Assembly: GCF_046054165.1 (NCBI RefSeq)
Contig: NZ_JBFNXK010000013.1
Span: 1-64,000, forward strand
Direction: 5' to 3'
Origin: Celerinatantimonas sp046054165
GTDB taxonomy: Bacteria; Pseudomonadota; Gammaproteobacteria; Enterobacterales; Celerinatantimonadaceae
DNA length: 64,000 nucleotides
Made by a program: the position numbers and the translations under genes. The notes beneath the pieces are model-generated. The model made no database searches. It was not told the origin of the DNA and saw nothing but the letters and a program-made list of their open reading frames with translations. Positions 27,194 through 36,308 of this stretch are shown one piece after another. Position 1 is the stretch's first letter. Every line of letters starts with the position of its first letter.

Positions 27194-29827
27194 ATGGTTC
27201 CGAATGAGCTCCTGGTAGCACCTGAATTGCCAACTCAACCTTTATCTGTCGCTAGCTGTAAAAACTTTTTAAAAGCCCAGCAGCAATGGCTTGAACAACA
27301 ATTTCACCAACATGTAGCTGTGACGGAACTAGTCCGGTTACGAGCCCGTCAAATTGATACGTTAATCCAGCAGATATGGGGTCACTGTGGACTAGGAGAT
27401 TATCCGGAACTGGCATTGATAGCGGTAGGCGGTTATGGTCGTGGTGAACTGCATCCTAAGTCGGACATCGATATTTTAGTCTTATTCGAGTCCGAACTGA
27501 GCGAATCGGCACAACAGGCCATTTCCGCTTTTATTACCTGGTTATGGGATATAAAACTGGACGTTGGCCAAAGTGTGCGGACCGTCAGTGAGTGTATCGA
27601 CCTCGGTAAGCAAGATATTACTATTGCAACAAACCTGATTGAATCGCGTTTTCTCATCGGGAACCCAACACGCTATCAACAACTCACAACCGCTGTAAAT
27701 GATGAACAATTTTGGCCTATTGCCGATTTTTTTCGGGCTAAGCAAGCTGAACAGCAACAACGTCATATTCATTATAAAAATTCCGCCTATTCGCTAGAAC
27801 CCGATATCAAGGCGAATCCAGGAGGCTTACGGGATATCCAAACCATCGCCTGGGTTGCCGGAAAGCATTTTGGCTCTAGCGATCTAAAAGCTTTAGCCGA
27901 ACATCAATTTTTGACAGAATCGGAATATCAAGAACTCATTGATTGCCGGGAATTTCTCTGGCGGGTACGTTTTGCCCTGCATTTGCAACTTTCCAAAGCT
28001 GATAATCGACTGTTGTTTGACCGCCAGCTGACCGTTGCCACCACTTTGGGCTATGAAGGTGAATATAACGAGCCCGTCGAAAAACTAATGAAGGATTTTT
28101 TCAAAATCATTCGCCGTGTCAGTGAACTCAATGAAATGCTATTACAGCTTTTTAATGAAGCGATTCTCGGCAATACGGCAATGGATGTCAGGCAGCTCAA
28201 CGAAAACTTCATTTTGCGGGGTTCATTGATTGAAACAACGCATCCCAATCTATTTATCGATCATCCTGAACAACTTCTGGAGATGTTTCTGGTCATTGCC
28301 AGCAACGATGCTATCACCGGGATTTATTCATCGACCCTTCGCCAGCTACGGGAAGCTTGCCGGCAGCAACAAGGTTGGTTAGAAGATAATGAAATCTGCC
28401 GGAAAAAATTTCGGCAACTGATGAAGCATCCTAATATCAGTGGTCAAGCCATTACCCTCATGCATCGCTATGGGATATTGGCGACTTATCTTAAAGCCTG
28501 GAATCAGATCGTCGGACAGATGCAGTTTGATCTCTTCCATGCTTATACCGTAGACGAACACACGCATCGACTCATCAAACACATCCATCAATATCCATCT
28601 CCGGAATATAAACGAGTTTATCCACTTTGCTCCGAGATTTATGGTCGACTGGAGCGCCCGGACTTGCTACTTATCGCCGCACTTTTTCACGATATAGCCA
28701 AAGGCCGACGAGGAGACCACTCTAAATTAGGTGCCATCGACGCTGAAAAATTTTGTCTTAAACATGGATTTAGCCGTCCATCCGCCAGAACTGTAGCCTG
28801 GTTGGTTGAAAATCATCTATTAATGTCAATTACCGCCCAACGCCGGGATATTTATGATCCGGATGAAATAGGTAAATTTGCTAAAATCGTTCGGGATGAA
28901 CGCCATCTCGATATGCTGTTTTGCCTGACTGTGGCTGATATGTGTGCCACCAATGATGACGTTTGGAATAGCTGGAAAGGAACGCTGATGCGCGAACTGT
29001 ATCAAGCGACCTTAAAAGCACTACGTCGCGGCTTGGAAAACCCAGTTGATCTGCGCGGCTTAGTGCGCGAAAAACAACATAATGCCATGGAGTTACTCTT
29101 AGAAAGAGGATTCTCTGACACCCAAATTCAAACGATTTGGAAGCGGTTCCGGGTCGATTACTTCCTGCGTCACACACCAGAGCAGATCGCTTGGCACAGT
29201 GAATACCTGTGGGGTCACAGCAATAACCAGCCACTAGTTCTCATTAGTCGTCGCCCCAGCCGGGGAGGCACCGAAATTTTCATTCACAGTAAAGATATTC
29301 CGCATCTGTTTGCTTCGGTCGCCAACGAAATGGAACAGAAAAACTTAAATATTCACGATGCACAGATCATGTCCAGCCGAGATGGCTACGCGCTGGATAC
29401 ATTCATCGTTCTGGACCCCGATGGCCAACCGATCACACCAGAACGTCAGCACCGCATCAAAGAAAGTTTGATGACGATGCTCCATTTTGCTCGTCCTGCC
29501 GTGTTGGAAAATCGCTGGTTATCTCGTCAGGCTAAGCAGTTTTCAGTACGCACCCATGTCGAATTTTTACCCACTCGAGGCAATCGCACTCTCATGGAGT
29601 TAGTAACACTGGACAGACCCGGACTGTTAGCATCGGTCGGAGCAGTGTTACAAAGCTTGAATTACATCATTCAAGGCTCCAAAATTACGACTATCGGCGA
29701 GAAAGCCGAAGATTTCTTTATTATTTCCAAAGAAGATCGAACTCGCCTCAGCGAGTCCGAACAGCAGCAACTCAAAACGCTGCTGGAGCAACGACTTGAT
29801 CAAGAAGTTCACGCTCAAATTCATTAA
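27194..29827 (+). CDS. glnD: PII uridylyltransferase / uridylyl-removing enzyme GlnD
   Basis: GlnD is the glutamine sensor of nitrogen control: it adds UMP to PII proteins when glutamine is low and removes it when glutamine is high. The 877-residue protein has the nucleotidyltransferase motif GGYGRGELHPKSDIDIL (around residue 78), a helical linker, the HD hydrolase motif (LIAALFHDIAKGRRGDHS, near residue 500) and two C-terminal ACT domains that bind glutamine (starting near 700 and 800). All catalytic signatures look intact. It follows map by 27 bases. Confidence 0.96.
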   Translation: MVPNELLVAPELPTQPLSVASCKNFLKAQQQWLEQQFHQHVAVTELVRLRARQIDTLIQQIWGHCGLGDYPELALIAVGGYGRGELHPKSDIDILVLFESELSESAQQAISAFITWLWDIKLDVGQSVRTVSECIDLGKQDITIATNLIESRFLIGNPTRYQQLTTAVNDEQFWPIADFFRAKQAEQQQRHIHYKNSAYSLEPDIKANPGGLRDIQTIAWVAGKHFGSSDLKALAEHQFLTESEYQELIDCREFLWRVRFALHLQLSKADNRLLFDRQLTVATTLGYEGEYNEPVEKLMKDFFKIIRRVSELNEMLLQLFNEAILGNTAMDVRQLNENFILRGSLIETTHPNLFIDHPEQLLEMFLVIASNDAITGIYSSTLRQLREACRQQQGWLEDNEICRKKFRQLMKHPNISGQAITLMHRYGILATYLKAWNQIVGQMQFDLFHAYTVDEHTHRLIKHIHQYPSPEYKRVYPLCSEIYGRLERPDLLLIAALFHDIAKGRRGDHSKLGAIDAEKFCLKHGFSRPSARTVAWLVENHLLMSITAQRRDIYDPDEIGKFAKIVRDERHLDMLFCLTVADMCATNDDVWNSWKGTLMRELYQATLKALRRGLENPVDLRGLVREKQHNAMELLLERGFSDTQIQTIWKRFRVDYFLRHTPEQIAWHSEYLWGHSNNQPLVLISRRPSRGGTEIFIHSKDIPHLFASVANEMEQKNLNIHDAQIMSSRDGYALDTFIVLDPDGQPITPERQHRIKESLMTMLHFARPAVLENRWLSRQAKQFSVRTHVEFLPTRGNRTLMELVTLDRPGLLASVGAVLQSLNYIIQGSKITTIGEKAEDFFIISKEDRTRLSESEQQQLKTLLEQRLDQEVHAQIH

Positions 29828-29848
29828 AAAAACACAACGGAGACTTTG

Positions 29849-30886
29849 ATGAGCACCACTCTTTTTAGCCTTGGCCTTGGACTTGGCACCAAAAATCAAC
29901 ACCAACAATGGCTGGAAGTTTTTTACCCTGCCCCACAACTCAATGTGGTTGCAGATGCATTGCAACCAATGTTAGATGCAGCAGGGTATACTGGTGACAA
30001 CCAAGTTATTGAACTATCTGATAAGACTCTGGATGCAATGATTGCGGCTTCTGAACAGACCGAACTGACCACAATTCTGACCCAGTTACAACAACGTCCT
30101 GCTCAAAATAAAGTAGCTGTATTAACCGTTCTGGCAACAGATAGCGCGCCCCAATCAACTCCTGAAGCCTATTTAAAACTGCATCTATTATCACATCGGT
30201 TAGTGAAACCACATGGCACCGACTTAACCGGTATTTTCGCGGTATTACCCAATGTGGCATGGACAAATGAAGGGGCTATTGACCCGGCAGAACTTCCTCA
30301 ACGTCAATTTCAGGCTCGTCTTGAAGGTAAACATCTCAATGTAACTTCCATTGATAAATTCCCTAAAATGACCGATTACGTGATCCCTAGCGGGGTTCGT
30401 ATCGCCGCGACCTCACGGGTTCGTTTAGGTGCACATTTGGGTGAAGGCACCACCGTCATGCATGAAGGCTTTTGTAATTTCAACGCAGGAACACTCGGTG
30501 TGAGTATGGTTGAAGGACGTATTTCTGCCGGGGTTACCGTCGGGAATAATTCCGACCTAGGTGGGGGTTGCTCAACCATGGGAACTTTAAGTGGTGGCGG
30601 TAAACAAGTGATCACCATTGGGGAAAACTGTCTGGTTGGAGCCAATGCTGGAACAGGGATTCCACTGGGTGATCGCTGTACCATTGAATCCGGTTTATAC
30701 ATCACAGCCGGAACTAAAGTCACCCTGATTGATGACCAAAAACAAGCCGCAGGGACCGCTAAAGCTCGAGAACTGGCAGGTCGTTCTGATCTGTTGTTCC
30801 GCCGCAATAGCCAAACGGGCACCATTGAATGTCTTACCAATAAATCAGCCATTCAGCTTAATAGTGAACTGCACGCTCATAATTAA
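29849..30886 (+). CDS. dapD: Tetrahydrodipicolinate N-succinyltransferase, long form
   Basis: DapD transfers succinyl from succinyl-CoA to tetrahydrodipicolinate in lysine and diaminopimelate synthesis. From the ATG at 29849, just after a CGGAG ribosome site, the product has 345 residues. This is the longer type I associate with Vibrio and Pseudomonas rather than the 274-residue E. coli type. The N-terminal half (1-165) is the specific domain, and hexapeptide repeats with SRVRLGAHLGEGTTVMHEG, EGRISAGVTVG and the final GANAGTGIPLGDRC turn follow. The map-glnD-dapD order is conserved. Confidence 0.93.
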   Translation: MSTTLFSLGLGLGTKNQHQQWLEVFYPAPQLNVVADALQPMLDAAGYTGDNQVIELSDKTLDAMIAASEQTELTTILTQLQQRPAQNKVAVLTVLATDSAPQSTPEAYLKLHLLSHRLVKPHGTDLTGIFAVLPNVAWTNEGAIDPAELPQRQFQARLEGKHLNVTSIDKFPKMTDYVIPSGVRIAATSRVRLGAHLGEGTTVMHEGFCNFNAGTLGVSMVEGRISAGVTVGNNSDLGGGCSTMGTLSGGGKQVITIGENCLVGANAGTGIPLGDRCTIESGLYITAGTKVTLIDDQKQAAGTAKARELAGRSDLLFRRNSQTGTIECLTNKSAIQLNSELHAHN

Positions 30887-30891
30887 TCTTT

Positions 30892-30913
30892 TAGCGCCCG
30901 GATCCGGGCGCTA
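30892..30913 (+). terminator. Probable dapD terminator
   Basis: A perfect 9-bp stem TAGCGCCCG/CGGGCGCTA with a GATC loop is followed by a mixed C/T run rather than pure T, so termination is likely but not certain. Confidence 0.75.
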
Positions 30914-31064
30914 CTTCCCTTTTCCTGTCATACTCTTTATACATGCTAAGGGCTTTTCATCGTTCATGGTTAACTTTTATTCAAATTAACTCCATTTTGA
31001 ATAAGCCTCGGCCGAAGACTGTGACACTTAATTCTCTTATTGGCAATCACGTAAGGATATCTAT

Positions 31065-31442
31065 ATGTACGACAACCTGAAAAGTATCGGAATTGTCAAA
31101 CCCGAAAGTATTGAAAGATATGTACTTCGCCAAGAAGCAATGGCTGATATTTTAAAAATCTATTTTCGTAAGGAAAAAGGCGATTTCTTTGCTAAGAGTG
31201 TGAAATTTAAGTATCCACGGCAGCAAAAAACGGTACGGGTCAACGGAGGCACCGGCGAATATCGGGATGTCTCTGAAATTAGCCCGGAATTACGCTATAT
31301 CGTTGAAGAACTTGATCAACTCACATTACACGGACAATCAGAAGTCGATGTTAAAGAAAAAATCTTAACCGAATTGCGGCATCTGGAAAAAGTGGTTGCA
31401 AACAAAATTGCCGATATTGAACGGGATCTCGAAAAACTATAA
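31065..31442 (+). CDS. yaeH: DUF3461 family protein YaeH
   Basis: This 125-residue protein is close to E. coli YaeH over its whole length (MYDNLKSIGI start, RQEAMADILKIYF, FFAKSVKFKYPRQ). The family is small, soluble and confined to gammaproteobacteria; its function is not known. A helical C-terminus rich in Glu and Lys (residues 95-125) may mediate oligomerisation. It stands alone between the dapD terminator and a strong bidirectional terminator shared with ptsG. In E. coli yaeH is also next to dapD. Confidence 0.9.
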   Translation: MYDNLKSIGIVKPESIERYVLRQEAMADILKIYFRKEKGDFFAKSVKFKYPRQQKTVRVNGGTGEYRDVSEISPELRYIVEELDQLTLHGQSEVDVKEKILTELRHLEKVVANKIADIERDLEKL

Positions 31443-31504
31443 ATCCACTCATGGACCCCGATCAATATTTCAAATAGACACCTAAAGTTGTAACAAACTG
31501 AAAA

Positions 31505-31531
31505 ACTAAAGGGGGCTACGCCCCCTTTAGT
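31505..31531. terminator. Bidirectional terminator between yaeH and ptsG
   Basis: A perfect 11-bp stem CTAAAGGGGGC/GCCCCCTTTAG is closed by a TAC loop, with A-rich sequence on the left. The two genes converge on it. Confidence 0.88.
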
Positions 31532-31555
31532 ATGTGCTTATTACTATCTACAATA

Positions 31556-32995
31556 TTACATACCGCGCAGATAAGCATCCATATCAGTTTTCAGGTTATC
31601 AGAACGAGTCCCGAAAATAGCCTGGATCCCTTGGCCTGCCACAACAACCCCAGCAGCACCTAACTCTTTCAGTCGACCCTGATCCACTTTTTGAGTATCA
31701 CTCACCTGAATACGCAGACGAGTAATACAAGCATCAAGGCTCACAATGTTTTCTTTACCACCGAATGCAGCAACCAGGTTACCCGCCATTTCATCATCAC
31801 TTGCAGCCACAACAGTTTCACCTGAGTTATCTTCACGACCCGGTGTTTTCAGATCGAGGAATTTAATCGCAAGGCGGAAGATGGTGTAGTAAATGGCTGC
31901 GTAGCAAATCCCAATGAGAGGGAACAACCACAACCGGCTACCATTACCACTCAATACGATGAAGTCAATCAAACCATGAGAGAAACTAGTTCCGTCACGC
32001 ATCCCCAGTAAAATACAAATTGGGAAGGCTAAACCAGCCAGAATCGCATGAATCACATACAAAATCGGAGCAACGAACATGAATGAGAATTCGATAGGTT
32101 CTGTAATCCCAGTCAAGAACGAAGTCAACGCAGCGGAAACCATGATACCACCGATTTTAGCGCGGTTTTCTGGTTTGGCTGAATGCCAAATAGCAATAGC
32201 AGCTGCAGGCAGACCATACATTTTGAACAGGAAGCCACCAGACAATTTACCCGCAGTTGGGTCGCCCGCCATATAACGAGGAATATCACCGTGGAAAACT
32301 TGACCAGCCGCATTCACGAATTCACCCACTTGCATCTGGAATGGAACGTTCCAGATATGGTGCAGACCGAATGGAACCAATGAACGTTCTACGACACCAT
32401 AGATGAAGAATGCGAACGCAGGGTTCTGATAAGCAGCCCATTGAGAGAACGTTTGGATCGCTTTACCCACTGGAGGCCATACGAACGACAAAACAACCCC
32501 GATCAAAATCGCAGCCAGACCTGAGATAATAGGAACGAATCGTTTTCCGGCAAAGAAACCAAAGTAATCAGGTAATTTAATCCGATAAAAACGGTTAAAC
32601 ATAAAGGCGGCGACACCACCGGATATAATCCCACCAAGGACCCCGGTATCCGCTAAATGCTGACTGGCAACCTGATCTGCAGGCAAATGCAGAACCATTG
32701 GAGCCACAACGGCCATCGTTTTCACCATGATGCCATAAGCAACCACAGCGGCTAATGCAGATACACCATCATTATTGGTAAAACCTAAAGCAACACCAAT
32801 AGCGAAAATCAACGCCATATTACCAAAGACTGAGCCACCAGCTTCGGCCATAACATGGGAAACAACTGATGGTAACCAAGCAAAATTGGCAGACCCAACC
32901 CCAAGTAAAATACCCGCGATCGGAAGAACCGATACGGGCAACATCAGCGATTTACCTACCTTTTGCAGGTTCGCAAAGACTGTACTATTTGACAT
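31556..32995 (-). CDS. ptsG: PTS glucose transporter subunit IICB
   Basis: PtsG imports glucose and phosphorylates it to glucose-6-phosphate with phosphate from EIIA-Glc (Crr). From the ATG at 32995 it has 479 residues. The IIC membrane domain (about 1-390) contains the GITEPIEFSFMF signature, and the IIB domain ends the protein with the phospho-Cys423 motif LDACITRLR. Similarity to E. coli PtsG is very high throughout. The start follows AGGAGCAC, the same ribosome-site sequence as E. coli ptsG; an in-frame start 21 bases upstream lies before that site and is rejected. The long upstream region carries a perfect palindrome. Confidence 0.95.
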   Translation of the reverse strand: MSNSTVFANLQKVGKSLMLPVSVLPIAGILLGVGSANFAWLPSVVSHVMAEAGGSVFGNMALIFAIGVALGFTNNDGVSALAAVVAYGIMVKTMAVVAPMVLHLPADQVASQHLADTGVLGGIISGGVAAFMFNRFYRIKLPDYFGFFAGKRFVPIISGLAAILIGVVLSFVWPPVGKAIQTFSQWAAYQNPAFAFFIYGVVERSLVPFGLHHIWNVPFQMQVGEFVNAAGQVFHGDIPRYMAGDPTAGKLSGGFLFKMYGLPAAAIAIWHSAKPENRAKIGGIMVSAALTSFLTGITEPIEFSFMFVAPILYVIHAILAGLAFPICILLGMRDGTSFSHGLIDFIVLSGNGSRLWLFPLIGICYAAIYYTIFRLAIKFLDLKTPGREDNSGETVVAASDDEMAGNLVAAFGGKENIVSLDACITRLRIQVSDTQKVDQGRLKELGAAGVVVAGQGIQAIFGTRSDNLKTDMDAYLRGM

Positions 32996-33296
32996 ATTCA
33001 GTGCTCCTAAGGGCAACGATTCCTTCAGTTAATGGATATATCTCATCAGAGATATATCTAAAAACCTCGCTTCATAAAAACTTTTTGTTCAAAAAGTAAA
33101 TAAAAAATAACTTTTATTATTGAGGAATGGATTTTATGGGGCAGTTATTTATAAAAATGCGAGGGACATCAAATTATTCAAGGCCTAATGTAACTTAAAG
33201 TAACGTTAGATTTCTTTAAATCTCTATACCTCTTAAAAGTTAACTTTGCGATACAGGGCAAATCTTTTCCTTGCAAGCTGATCAATAATAGATCCT
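32996..33296. promoter_or_regulatory. ptsG upstream/leader region
   Basis: This AT-rich 301-base gap between truC and ptsG (both leftward) must hold the ptsG promoter. Apart from the palindrome annotated separately, I see no tRNA, gene or clear CRP or Mlc site. No obvious terminator for truC is present. Confidence 0.5.
33035..33058 (-). repeat. Perfect palindrome in the ptsG leader
   Basis: GATATATCTC (33035-33044) and GAGATATATC (33049-33058) are perfect reverse complements with a four-base loop, about 40 bases upstream of the ptsG ATG. In RNA it would be a 10-bp AU-rich hairpin; in DNA it is an operator-like site. Confidence 0.8.
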
Positions 33297-34034
33297 TTAT
33301 CCCTCATTAAAATAGAACGGATATTTGTGAAATAGATCGGTTTTTAATTGCAACCAATGGGGGGGATAAGCACATTCAATGTGTAACATCTTATGGGTAA
33401 ATGGATGTACAAATTGCACTCTTCTTGCCAATAACCAAAGCCCAAACCATTGCCGCTCTCTAAAAAGCCGATTGTGACGACCATCGCCATGTGTGGTATC
33501 ACCAAGAATGGGGTGACTCAAATGATGCATGTGTCTACGGATCTGATGTTTTCTCCCGGTCTTAGGGGAAATTCCCAACCAACTATAACGGCTAGTCGCG
33601 TAACGTCCAGTTGCGACAGGTAATTCTGCATGACCAAGAGGCCAGTATTCCGTCTGTGCGGGCTTAGCTTGTGGGAGTTGTGATGCGTTTTTATCCGCGA
33701 TTTTATCCAATTCTTCAGCCAATGGATAATCTAATAGAGAGCGTTCGCCAACGATTCCCCGAACAATGGCCTCATAATCTTTATGTACTTCACCACTTGC
33801 GAACATAGGCATAAATTTCGCCGCGATGTCCTTGGAAAAAGCCATCAGTAAAATCCCGGCGGTCGGACGATCCAAACGATGCAACGGATAGACATAACGC
33901 CCGACTTGGTCACGAACTATTTGCAAAGCAAACTGGGTCGCTTGTGTATCTAGCCAGCTACGATGGACGAGTAATCCAGCAGGCTTATAAACAGCGATGA
34001 GATAGTCATCCTGATATAACACAGGTAACTGCAT
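33297..34034 (-). CDS. truC: tRNA pseudouridine(65) synthase TruC
   Basis: TruC makes pseudouridine 65 in tRNA-Ile and tRNA-Asp. It belongs to the RluA family, with the catalytic motif HRLDRPTAGILL (Asp in HRLDR) and a KTGRKHQIRRHM block. With the ATG at 34034 the product has 245 residues and begins LPVLYQDDYLIAVYKPAG, aligning with the E. coli start. A start at 34088, overlapping yqcC by 26 bases, is possible and would add 18 residues. It is the downstream partner of yqcC, as in E. coli. Confidence 0.93.
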   Translation of the reverse strand: MQLPVLYQDDYLIAVYKPAGLLVHRSWLDTQATQFALQIVRDQVGRYVYPLHRLDRPTAGILLMAFSKDIAAKFMPMFASGEVHKDYEAIVRGIVGERSLLDYPLAEELDKIADKNASQLPQAKPAQTEYWPLGHAELPVATGRYATSRYSWLGISPKTGRKHQIRRHMHHLSHPILGDTTHGDGRHNRLFRERQWFGLWLLARRVQFVHPFTHKMLHIECAYPPHWLQLKTDLFHKYPFYFNEG

Positions 34035-34062
34035 CGGAATTTCTTCAGGAAGTTGGAATGGG

Positions 34063-34401
34063 TTATGGCTGAGGGATGAAAATGTCATCAATGGCCTTTA
34101 GTTGCTGAATAATATCTGATGTGGGTTGCTCATAATTTCGAAACACCTCTTCCGCATAAGGCGTCAAAGCAACATTTTTAGGCAAATCTGCCCGAGCATC
34201 AATCAACGCATTCATTCGGGGAATAAAAACGAATTGTAACCATTGTTCAAAACGCAAGCAATCCACCCCAAATGGTAGCTGACTTGAGAGTGCCGATGGC
34301 GATATGGGCCCAGATTGCCATAGTTCAGCCTGCTGCAATACGATGACCAAAGCATGAAGCTGTTGCTGAAGCTGGACATAGTCAGCCATGTTATCTCCCA
34401 T
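34063..34401 (-). CDS. yqcC: YqcC family protein (DUF446)
   Basis: This small, probably all-helical protein of 112 residues has the family features: an LQQAELWQ-type first helix, the LPFGVDCLRFEQWLQFVFIPRMNALI core and an acidic tail. Its role is unknown; it is conserved next to truC in many gammaproteobacteria. It is divergent from the DUF3549 gene, with a 107-base shared promoter region. Confidence 0.88.
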   Translation of the reverse strand: MGDNMADYVQLQQQLHALVIVLQQAELWQSGPISPSALSSQLPFGVDCLRFEQWLQFVFIPRMNALIDARADLPKNVALTPYAEEVFRNYEQPTSDIIQQLKAIDDIFIPQP

Positions 34402-34508
34402 ATGACAGAAGCGTACTATATGATATTTTGAGCCAGAAATAGACAGCGACTACTCATCAGTGCTGCGATTACATATAATAGCCGCATTATTGAACCCAAT
34501 AAATCATT

Positions 34509-35543
34509 ATGAAAGCATTAGCCACTCTTAGTGAAATACTGACATTAGCCGGCAGCCAATTCAAGGTTTACGAAATGGGCCGGACCATCACACCTATGGC
34601 CCCCCAACAGTTTTATGCGATTGAATCAGCAACAGAACCTTATCCGGTTCCGATTGCCAATCATGCTCGACTCGCACTTTGTTTTTGGTCCATCCAATCC
34701 CCTGAAATACCTTATATCTGGTTTTTACAATTTCCGGTGGATGAACAAGGATTTCTGAGTCTGGCGGCCCGAGATCAATTTTTACATCAAGTGATTGAAG
34801 CTCTAGGACAGGATTTGTCAAGAACGCCTAACGAAGCACAAGCCCAGGCATTGGCGCAGAATCCAGCCATTTATCATCCAAGTGCAGAAAAACAAGCCTA
34901 TTTCAATGCCCGCTTAAAAGCGGATTTGGATCTTCCAGCTTCAAAATACTATGAACATGCCCAAGCTTATCTCAATGGTGATTTAGGCTGGGATAGCTGG
35001 CAAGCCGTTGCTCTCCAAGGACTGGCCGATGTTGTGGCGCGCCTGGATCGAGAATCAAATAGCCAACGTCTCGCCAGAGCGCTCCCTCATCTGAATGAGA
35101 CTACATTAATTGCACTGTCACAGCTATTAGAGCACGCGCCTCTCGATCAGCAGCTGATGCACCAGCTAGTCTCGCTGCTCCATCATTGTCAATCCGAGCG
35201 CCCTTTACTGGCATCACTGATGCTGCGTGCAATGGCATCCAGCCCATTTAAATCGCTCCGTCAGACCCTGCTTACCGAGCAGTTGCAACAGTCCGACGAT
35301 CCTCAATTTTTTATTGCTATCGCCGGTAGATTGTGGAAAGACTTGTCAGAAACCGGACTAAACCGGCTGTTTTTTGAAAAATTAGCTTCATTAAATGATA
35401 GCGATTTATTTTGTGAATTATTTGCCGATTTAGTCGCGATTCCAGCCCTGAGGGAACAGGTGCTTGCAAGACTCAGAGACCCTGAACGTAGTCCACAACT
35501 CGCTCAGGCTATTGGGCATTTGATCCATTCAGCTAATGGTTAG
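34509..35543 (+). CDS. DUF3549 family protein
   Basis: This 344-residue soluble protein matches the DUF3549 family as I remember it from Vibrio and Shewanella, where it is also next to truC/yqcC. It has an N-terminal alpha/beta part (1-120) and a helical C-terminal half (about 140-340) with repeated leucine-rich helices that look HEAT/ARM-like (e.g. ALSQLLEHAPLDQQLMHQLV, LLASLMLRAMASSPFKSLRQ). There is no signal peptide and no catalytic motif. The end overlaps the next gene by eight bases. Function unknown; a scaffold or adaptor is plausible only by fold. Confidence 0.75.
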   Translation: MKALATLSEILTLAGSQFKVYEMGRTITPMAPQQFYAIESATEPYPVPIANHARLALCFWSIQSPEIPYIWFLQFPVDEQGFLSLAARDQFLHQVIEALGQDLSRTPNEAQAQALAQNPAIYHPSAEKQAYFNARLKADLDLPASKYYEHAQAYLNGDLGWDSWQAVALQGLADVVARLDRESNSQRLARALPHLNETTLIALSQLLEHAPLDQQLMHQLVSLLHHCQSERPLLASLMLRAMASSPFKSLRQTLLTEQLQQSDDPQFFIAIAGRLWKDLSETGLNRLFFEKLASLNDSDLFCELFADLVAIPALREQVLARLRDPERSPQLAQAIGHLIHSANG

Positions 35544-35889
35544 TATTTTAAGTTTACTAGCCCTGCTGCTGTTCGCTGGAATATTCTGGAAACATCGACA
35601 GCAGGCTGAATGGGCCAAATTCTTAATTTTAAAACATTGTAGGAACCTGCAACTGCAACTTCTGAGTGTACATTATGCTGGATTGGATAAGCAGCAATTG
35701 AAACAGCTGCGACTGGTTTGGTGCTATGAATTTGAATTTACCAGTGTTCCCGACCGGCAATTTTCAGGTACCCTGTGGATATCTCAAGACGGGCATGAAT
35801 TTCAACTTTCAGCTTATCCGGAACCGGAATTAGCATTGCAGGAAAGACCGGTTACCTCATCCACGAAACATCATCTGGACGACTATTAA
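35536..35889 (+). CDS. DUF3301 family membrane-anchored protein
   Basis: This 117-residue protein has one N-terminal membrane segment (residues about 3-17, ILSLLALLLFAGIFW) followed by a basic stretch (KHRQQAEWAK) and a small domain with LRLVWCYEFEFTS. By the positive-inside rule the main part is cytoplasmic. It matches the DUF3301 family recalled from Vibrio and Shewanella. It overlaps the DUF3549 gene by eight bases and ends two bases before the next one, so all three are probably one operon. Function unknown. Confidence 0.75.
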   Translation: MVSILSLLALLLFAGIFWKHRQQAEWAKFLILKHCRNLQLQLLSVHYAGLDKQQLKQLRLVWCYEFEFTSVPDRQFSGTLWISQDGHEFQLSAYPEPELALQERPVTSSTKHHLDDY

Positions 35890-35891
35890 TT

Positions 35892-36212
35892 ATGGACATG
35901 CAACCTATTTACCAAGCACTTAAGTTATTTAAACAACAGGGAATACGCCCCCAGTTAGCCACACTTAAAAATAAATTACCATATCCGTATCCCCTTCCGG
36001 TTCTGATCAATGTTCTCAAACAATATCAACACGATCCGCAGTGGATTGAATCTGTTATTGAAGCAGAAGAAGAACCTGAATTACCGGCTCTCGATACTAC
36101 CGAGCAACGACTTGAACAGCTTGAAAAAAATCAGCAGCAGCTTCTGCTGCGAATAGAACAGTTGGAACAACAATTACAAACCCTGCAACAATCGACTCAT
36201 AAACCGGGTTAA
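35892..36212 (+). CDS. Small protein with possible KfrA-like N-terminus and C-terminal coiled coil
   Basis: This 106-residue protein has two parts. Residues 1-45 (IYQALKLFKQQGIRPQLATL, then a proline-tyrosine turn and LINVLKQYQ) resemble the helical DNA-binding head of KfrA-type proteins: helix, G-x-x-P, helix, small turn, helix. Residues 70-100 form a coiled coil (EQRLEQLEKNQQQLLLRIEQ and onward). The family is not one I can name with certainty. It is the third gene of the DUF3549-DUF3301 operon and starts two bases after the DUF3301 stop. The KfrA resemblance is by eye and needs a profile search. Confidence 0.6.
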   Translation: MDMQPIYQALKLFKQQGIRPQLATLKNKLPYPYPLPVLINVLKQYQHDPQWIESVIEAEEEPELPALDTTEQRLEQLEKNQQQLLLRIEQLEQQLQTLQQSTHKPG

Positions 36213-36308
36213 AGGAACTATATCCGTTTACCTCGCTATATTCATATAGACACCGAGTATCCATGTGAATATGCTGCTGTTCAAAATTAGATAGGTTATA
36301 TTCCGCAT

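Noticed and set aside
28881..29234. 117-codon antisense frame opposite glnD
   Set aside because: Shadow of the GlnD C-terminal region, with a low-complexity translation.
30376..30852. 158-codon antisense frame opposite dapD
   Set aside because: Its proline- and serine-rich translation is what hexapeptide repeats give on the opposite strand.
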